From Talpa occidentalis (taxonomy: Eukaryota; Chordata; Mammalia; Eulipotyphla; Talpidae), in assembly GCF_014898055.3 (NCBI RefSeq), contig NW_023601212.1, forward strand, positions 51,200,329 to 51,264,328: 64,000 bases of DNA. The letters are read 5' to 3'. Of this stretch, positions 57,670 to 64,000 are shown in pieces (the stretch's first letter is position 1; every line of letters starts with the position of its first letter). The position numbers were made by a program, and so were the translations under genes. A model generated the notes under the pieces. That model saw nothing but the letters and a program-made list of their open reading frames with translations. It was not told the origin of the DNA and made no database searches.

Positions 57670-60320
57670 AAACACACAAAAAGAAAAGTATGGTATGATT
57701 CAGAAAAGATGTAGTGTAGGTAGAAAAAGATGTGGAACATATGTTAGTTGGCCACAAACATTGGAGAGTGCTGTGGGTTCTGTTAAAACTGGAAGTATGG
57801 AGGGAAATTTCACCATAATTTTTTTATCCTGGCAGTGCATAGAGCACCTGGACTACAAGGTATAGCACAAACTCCCATCTGAGCTCAGAAAGTATTTCTT
57901 TGTAGTAAACTTTACTTTTATTAAAGTCATTTTCAATCACCCCAGAGCAAGACAGAAAGAAGTGTAAAGATGCTCATTCAGAAACATTTCCAAAGATTAG
58001 AATTGGAAAAGGAGGACCAGTTGAGGCCCCTCATAACAAGAAGAAATTTTAAAAATGCAGTGAATAGCACTTCTTTAATACAGAGATATAAATGGATTTT
58101 GAGAATTTTATTTTTTATCTTCTCTGAACCCATCCTCTTTATTACTTATTATAAGACTCAGCTTTTCAGTTGCCAAGTTATAGTCTCAAAATTCTATTGA
58201 ATTTATTCTTATGAACATGTCTTCAATTCTCCTTCCTTTATTCCAGCAATTAACAGTGGTCACAGCCAGTCTGTATAGAAGTCTTCCTCCCCTGCCTCCC
58301 CACTTAACCCATAAATACTAGGGGCTACTCTGGGCATGAGCACATCTGTTGGTTTTTATCTGGTTGTAAATATTCACTTTATTTGGTTCTATTTAAGATT
58401 TTATGTGGCTCAAGAGACAGTACACTGATTTTATTTTCTAGAGATGTTCTAACTTTGTCAATAAAAACTTTGTTCTATAGAAAATGAACTAAATCATTAG
58501 CCAAATGTCTTTTGTAATTTTCTTATTCTGTAATCAAGAAAGCTAGTAAAGAGATCTTTGTCCTAGGACATCAATTAACTAATGTAACCTCTTCTGTGTA
58601 ATAATGCAGATAATCACATTTATAACAACAATAATGAAACAAAATCTCTTGTTTGGAAATAAAAATTTAGTTAATTTACAAGATAAGAAAAATTAATGTT
58701 TAATACTTATTTTTTGCTGATTTTTTTGGGTAATGTTTGAACCACTGATTGCTAAAGAATATATTTCTGCATTTGTTTAAGAAAAAAATAAAACCCTGGA
58801 ATTCTCACAAGAACTAAATTAGCCATGATTGGTTCCTAACTACAAATTAAATGATGTAACTTTTAACATACCATAAACTTTCAGAAATCTGAAATAACTT
58901 AAGCAAATTCATGGAAATCTGAGCTTATAGCAGGTGAGTTTGCTGTCCTTGTCTTGGGATGTACTTTACCCTGATATTCACCAAGATGAGACTGAAGGGT
59001 GCTGATGGTTGCATGGATTGATTAATTGAGCAGACGTTTAAAAATTGCTTACAATGTTTTGGGTAATATGTATATAAATTTAAGTAAATGGACATGAAAA
59101 GTAGTTATAATAAAAATTAAAAAAGCCATGCAATAAATGTATAGAAGTCATTTTAGAAGGACAACTCTGAAGGTGGTGTTATGATAAGATTGGTTGACTC
59201 TCTTAGAGAAGAGCATTAACCATGCTCATAATAAACCGGAATCTCCACAAAAAGTGGAGGATCCAGGTTCCCTGCCCCACCTAATGAAGTGTGAAGTTGA
59301 ACAGCGAGGGGAAGCTAGAGAAGACTTGGAGGAGATATGTGGGGCAGAGAGACATCTGAAGAAAAAAAATGCCTTCTTGCTTCTTGGCTTTGGACTCGTA
59401 CCAGGGACCTGGGAGATGTTGATAAATCACATGGGTGAAAGACATGGGGAGACTGAAAATGGCAACCTTATCTTGACTTGTACTTTGATTTTTTTTCTCC
59501 TTTCCTTCCAGACCTGCCTAGCCCCTTCTGCCCCTTCCCCATGGGTCAAGCTTTTGGTCCTCACTGGTCCTGCTTTGGGTCAACCCTATTTGGGTGGGTT
59601 TTTTACTCACGAGGGAATGGGTAACTTTGGGGTGTTTCTTGGGAAACTATATCCTTTCTCTTCTTCCCTCTCTATGCACACTAGTCTATTACACATTAAG
59701 AGTAACGTGTAATTACTTTGTTTTAATGCAGTGGATAGCAGAATCTCTTTAAAATATGCAAGTTTGGGGGAGGTCCCAAGGTACCTCTTAGTCTGCATAC
59801 TAACAATAAGAGAATTATTTACACTTGCATAAACCATGTAGCATCCATCCATTCTGTAACTATGTATTCCCTATCACAGCCTTGTGGTAGATGAGGTATA
59901 GATATAACATTTTAATGGACTGGCATAAAGACTCCACAACTATAAAGCAAACCTTTCAAAATCTCTTACTAGGATTCCCCCCCTCCAATGCCTGAGTGCT
60001 GCCATCTTATTGAGTAAAAAATAATATCCTCAGCATGTCCATGTTCAAGACAGGCACTATTTGAATTAATGATTATTTGGAATTTAAATATCTTAACTCC
60101 AAAAGAATATAATATCAGAATATAAACTTGACCCACCCGCTTCCAGCATCTTTTTTGCGTCTTTCCTTTTTGTGCATTTTTCTTGTATTTTTATTTCTAT
60201 TATATAAATTAAGGAATAGTATTTATGACCCAAGTTTTCATGATTAAATTTCTGAAGGTGATCGCTACCTGAAAGATATAAATGTGAGAGAATGGTTTCC
60301 ACTGGGAATTTTCCAGTTAT
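57670..60320. other. Unassigned non-coding sequence
   Basis: The longest non-L1 ORF of the window lies here (172 codons, 59194-59712), but it begins at a TTG and has no family signature. Mostly AT-rich unique-looking DNA. Confidence 0.3.
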
Positions 60321-60322
60321 CC

Positions 60323-60400
60323 CACATCACATCACATCACATCACATCACATCACATCACATCACATCACATCACATCACATCACATCACATCACATCAC
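60323..60400. repeat. (ACATC)n pentanucleotide microsatellite
   Basis: 78 bases of perfect repetition, about 15.6 units, with no interruption. Confidence 0.98.
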
Positions 60401-60404
60401 CTCT

Positions 60405-60756
60405 CAATGCTTCCTGTGACTGTAGCTCATTTGTATATTTCATGATTGGGGTTGCAGTGATATTACCTTCCAGTCACTGGTAGGTCCATGATCACCCCTT
60501 ACACTACAGAAAACTATGCTGTAATTATTAAAATGAAAGGATTAAAAATGGGTGTTCATTAACATAGTATTTTTTAGCAATTTTATAATTGTTATTAATT
60601 ATTAATACAATCTTTATAATAACATGTCAATGTCTGGACTTATGGGCAATCTAGTGTGTAAGAGGTATCAACATTTCATTGGGAAAATAACCTACTGATA
60701 CATAAGATTTCAATGCTTTTTCTCTTGATTTTGTCTAGACATATTCAAGTTAACAC
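60405..60756. other. Unassigned AT-rich sequence
   Basis: No ORF, repeat or RNA gene is recognised. Confidence 0.3.
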
Positions 60757-60770
60757 AATATAAGTCAATT

Positions 60771-61035
60771 ATTTTTTTAAAAAATGATTTATTTATTTAT
60801 GAATACAAGAACTGTGATACAGGACAGAGGTGTGGGGGGGGTGTGTGTGAGAGGATTCACCAGAGACAAAGTGGGAAATAGAACAGGTGAACTGACTGAA
60901 ACACACTGCTGAGGGGAGCAGCGGGTGAGTCAGGAGAGGTCTGCTGTGCCATGTGGGTCATGGCCGGGGATCGAACTCGTGCTGCAATGGCTTCATAGTG
61001 CTGTGTCTTAACCCCTTGTGCCACCAAAGAGGCCC
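60771..61035 (-). mobile_element. tRNA-derived SINE, type II
   Basis: Reverse copy with flanks aatataagtcaatt / aatttaagtcaatt (60757 and 61036). It contains a G8(TG)n patch at 60832-60850. Confidence 0.92.
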
Positions 61036-61425
61036 AATTTAAGTCAATTCTTGCTTGAACTCCATGGCTAATGACTCCTGTTGTTACTAGGACTTTTGAT
61101 TCCTTTGTCATTTCTTCTAGTACCTTTTCCCTCTTGCCTCCTCTGTAAGGGCTTTTGTGATTACACTGGGCCTACCTGACTGGTCAGGACAACCTCCCCC
61201 TAGCTAGATCCTAAGTCACATCTGCAGTGTCCCGTTTGCTATATAAGGTAACATATTTTCAGGTTCCAGGGATTAAGATGTGGATATTCTTTGGAGGAGG
61301 CATTTTTCTCTCTAGCACACGTATCTAAAAATAAGTGCCTAAATCATTAAGCAGTATTTAAGAATTTAAATGCTGGTTAAAGTCAAAACAAGACTGTTAC
61401 CAAATATTAGAATTTATGATTTTTA

Positions 61426-61694
61426 TTTATTTATTTTTAAAGATTTCTTTATTTATACAAGCACTAGGTACAGTCAGAAGTGCGGGAGGGTGAGAGAATT
61501 CACCAGAGCCAGAGCGGGGAACATAACAGGCAGACTGACGAAATACACTGCTGAGGGGAGCAGCGGGTTTGGCAGGAGAGGTCTGTCGCGCCATATGGGA
61601 CCCTCTCCAGCTGCCAGGGATCGAACTGGTGCTGCAGAGGCTGCAGGCAGCTTCGCAGCCCAGCGCTCAACTGCTGTGCCACCAGGGGAGGCCC
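61426..61694 (-). mobile_element. tRNA-derived SINE, type I
   Basis: Reverse copy with an exact 17-bp duplication agaatttatgattttta (61409-61425 and 61695-61711). Confidence 0.96.
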
Positions 61695-61711
61695 AGAATT
61701 TATGATTTTTA

Positions 61712-62355
61712 AAGTAGCTCATGGGGGAGCATTTTAGGAATCATCCAGGATTTAGAGGGGCATTTTTCAAATAGCATGTGTCTCCAAGAAGATTCTAATA
61801 TATTCCACCTTGAGGCTGAGGGCTGCCTTCCATTCCTCTCCCTTCAGTTGAGAATCACTGTATTTAATGAGAGATATTACTAATTGGAGTGTCTTGTGCA
61901 GATGAACTGTCTGCAGACTTAAAAAATGGTTCTGAACCAGTGAGTTAAATTTTTGTTAAGAACTATCAGGAGGTTGAGCCATTAACTGCATTTAGATAAG
62001 CAGTATCCATGCATTCCACATGCTAATCATTTCTGACTATGCTTTTACTTGATTTCTGTGAAACTTCCCGATAAGTAGACAGCTCTGGGAAATGTAATGA
62101 TTAGTCTCAATTATCCAAAGTTTCCTCTTTATTTGATAGGTTCTCTTGTCATTTTATTTTCTCTTTGTACAAGGAGAAAATGGTTTAATACCATCTTGAA
62201 AAAAGTAGAGGCATTCGACCATGTCTGTAATGCAGACACACCCAGGTCCAAATGACATGTTTAGCGATGCCTCCTTGAATGAATGCAGGACATTGATATA
62301 AAAATTGTTGCCAACATGACTTTCATAAGGAAAATGAAAGTAATGCCACTATATT
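61712..62355. other. Unassigned non-coding sequence
   Basis: 61715-61860 ends with cagttgagaatcactg, reminiscent of a hAT-type terminus, but nothing firm. Confidence 0.3.
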
Positions 62356-62371
62356 TAGAGTGGGGATTCCT

Positions 62372-62647
62372 TTTTTTTTTAAAGATTTATTTTTGTTTAT
62401 TTATGCATACAAGAACTTGGGTAAGGGCCAGATTTGTGGGGGATGAGAGGATTCACCAGAGACAGAGTGGGGAGCAGGACAGGCGGATCTACTTAACTAC
62501 ACTGCTAAGGGCTGTAGCGGGTGACACAGGAGAGGTCTGCTACTTCATGTGGATCAGCTGTCTGGCCAGGAATCGAACTCATGCTGCAGTGGCTGGCGAT
62601 AGCTTCGTAGTGCTGAGACTTCACCCCTTGCACCACCAGGGAGGCCC
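62372..62647 (-). mobile_element. tRNA-derived SINE, type II
   Basis: Reverse copy with flanks tagagtggggattcct / tagaatgggaattctt (62356 and 62648). Confidence 0.93.
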
Positions 62648-62663
62648 TAGAATGGGAATTCTT

Positions 62664-63520
62664 AAATGAGAAGCTTGATCTTTAGAATATTTCATCAGTT
62701 TTGAAATTGTTTCTATTTCCCTTTAAGCTCCACTGTCTGATTCTGGGAGCAGCTAGAAATAGTCTTGACTTACTGTTGAAGGAACAATGTGTATGTTGCA
62801 TTAGAAAGACATAAACATCCATTAATGACTATACTCCACTCTGGCCTGCACAAAAAGGTCCCCCAACCAAGGGTAGAGTTTTAAAGGTAGGCATGATCAT
62901 GGCTGTGAAATTTTTTTCCCCATAATAATTGGCCACTAGCTGAAAGAAGCTGTAGTGCCTTTGACTTATTTATAACTTTCTGTTGCCAGTCCAAATATTT
63001 CAGTTTCCTAGTTGTACAAAAAATGTACATTTTTATCGTGTTACTTCACATGATCACTCAATCTTAAAAAAATAAAATCATTCAAAATCTTTTCCCAGGA
63101 GAACCTTCCTCCTCCCACCCTCCATAAGGAGCTGTATGTTGAGTTGGTTGCATTACAAATCAAACCATTTCTGACAGTTGAAATGACCTGGTGGTAACAT
63201 ACTAAATTTAGTGCCCTCGTGCCAAGGATGCAACTCAAAAGATCATGATGAGCATTTGGATGCCAAATTATACTTCCTAGTTCCTCAGAGGAATGTCTTG
63301 AATGTGGGGATCTCTTCTCACTGCCTAACAATCTCAGAAAAAGATGTAATCTCTATTTGCATTGATAGTTCTTGAAGAGGTGTTTGTCCAATTTATGAAA
63401 AATAAGAATTTTCCCACCACTTTAATACTAGAAAACATTTACTTGAAAACCAAGGTCTTGGGGTTTCCCTTTTAAATTGCAAAACTGATTCTTCTTATAT
63501 AGGTTTTTAAAAGTTTGCTA
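62664..63520. other. Unassigned non-coding sequence
   Basis: The 96-codon minus-strand ORF at 63041 has no recognisable features. Confidence 0.3.
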
Positions 63521-63529
63521 AAATCCTTG

Positions 63530-63595
63530 AAAAGCGTTAAGGGCTGGGTCTATAGTAGGTGCTCTCTAAATACTTATTGATCAATTAAATGAATA
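63530..63595 (+). repeat. LINE-2 3' terminus
   Basis: The segment tctatagtaggtgctctcta then cttattgatcaattaaatga follows the L2 end. Confidence 0.6.
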
Positions 63596-63635
63596 CTGTT
63601 AGTGGTACTCGTCATACTTATGTCACTTTTTTATA

Positions 63636-64000
63636 CATATTTCATTTTTAATTTTTTCACTGAGGTATAATATAGGTTTACAATACTGTACATGATTTAG
63701 GGGTGTAGGTTCATACCTCTTCAAAAATATGTTACCACACCATATCTACCACCAAAGTACCTATAGTCCTGCACCAGAGTCCATTGGACCTTTCTCCCTT
63801 TTGTTCCCTTTCCTCAGCCAAGGCTTCCCTTGGTAGCCTCAATTCTACAGTCATATATCTAGGGTTTGTTTGGGTTTAGTTTTGTCTGTTCCTTTGTCGT
63901 GTTTCTTTGTACTCCATATATGAATGAAATCATCCAGTATTTATTTATCTTTCCCCTTCTGACTTATTTTGCTTAGCATAATCTGTCCAGTCTGACCATG
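63636..64000 (-). repeat. L1 3' UTR (old), reverse, cut by the window edge
   Basis: Starts ttaattttttcactgaggta, then ggtttacaatactgtacatg. It is complementary to the terminus and 3' UTR type seen at 13250-13525 and continues beyond the window. Confidence 0.75.

Noticed and set aside
59194..59712. 172-codon forward ORF
   Set aside because: It opens at a TTG codon, has no recognisable domain, and sits in AT-rich repeat-derived territory. An open frame of this size can occur by chance in 64 kb.
60292..60483. His-His-Ile-Thr-Ser repeat peptide
   Set aside because: Direct translation of the (ACATC)n microsatellite.
1..64000. CRISPR array or prokaryotic defence locus
   Set aside because: No spaced direct repeats of CRISPR form. 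The tandem arrays found are microsatellites and a minisatellite in mammalian DNA.

Overview
The window is gene-poor mammalian nuclear DNA. It carries no bacterial-type operons, no rRNA or tRNA gene and no gene I can name. Eutherian-wide repeats are common: L2, MIR, MER5A, MER20, an MLT1-type LTR and several L1M-type 3' ends. With them are about 26 copies of one tRNA-derived SINE of roughly 265 bp and one near-complete young L1. There is no Alu, no rodent B1/B2, no carnivore CAN-SINE and no ruminant or horse SINE. I therefore call it a placental mammal outside those groups and cannot name the order from sequence alone.

Layout. 0-12 kb: an old reverse L1 end, long reverse L2 fragments (1.6-3.05, 5.5-6.05 and 7.65-8.95 kb), MIRs and an MLT1-type LTR. 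11.4-13.5 kb: two forward L1 3' ends. 13.7-20 kb: forward L2 copies, an inverted duplication with a 1.57 kb spacer, and two SINEs stacked at one target. 21.4-25.5 kb: a long reverse L1 broken by a SINE, then three more SINEs. 28.5-32.3 kb: a rearranged block holding an LTR-like insert in an L1 end, a SINE split by an 824 bp solo LTR, a 17-bp minisatellite and a perfect 107 bp inverted repeat. 33-42.6 kb: SINEs, LTR-like repeats, MER5A, and an L2 that received three SINEs plus a 5'-inverted L1. 43-45.4 kb: a possible pseudogene, then an inverted repeat carrying one SINE per arm. 45.66-51.65 kb: the L1, with a 17-bp target-site duplication. 51.7-64 kb: sparse SINEs, an (ACATC)n array and a reverse L1 end running off the window.

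Most of the content is retrotransposition by L1 machinery. The L1 endonuclease and reverse transcriptase also explain the SINE insertions, with their A-rich tails and 12-19 bp target duplications. Both L1 reading frames here are broken, so this copy should be inactive. The most unusual signal is a set of three local inverted duplications, at about 13.8/15.5, 29.3/32.0 and 44.2/44.9 kb. Each comes with a short direct repeat and has no transposon ends that would explain it. No previously undescribed protein-coding system is supported.
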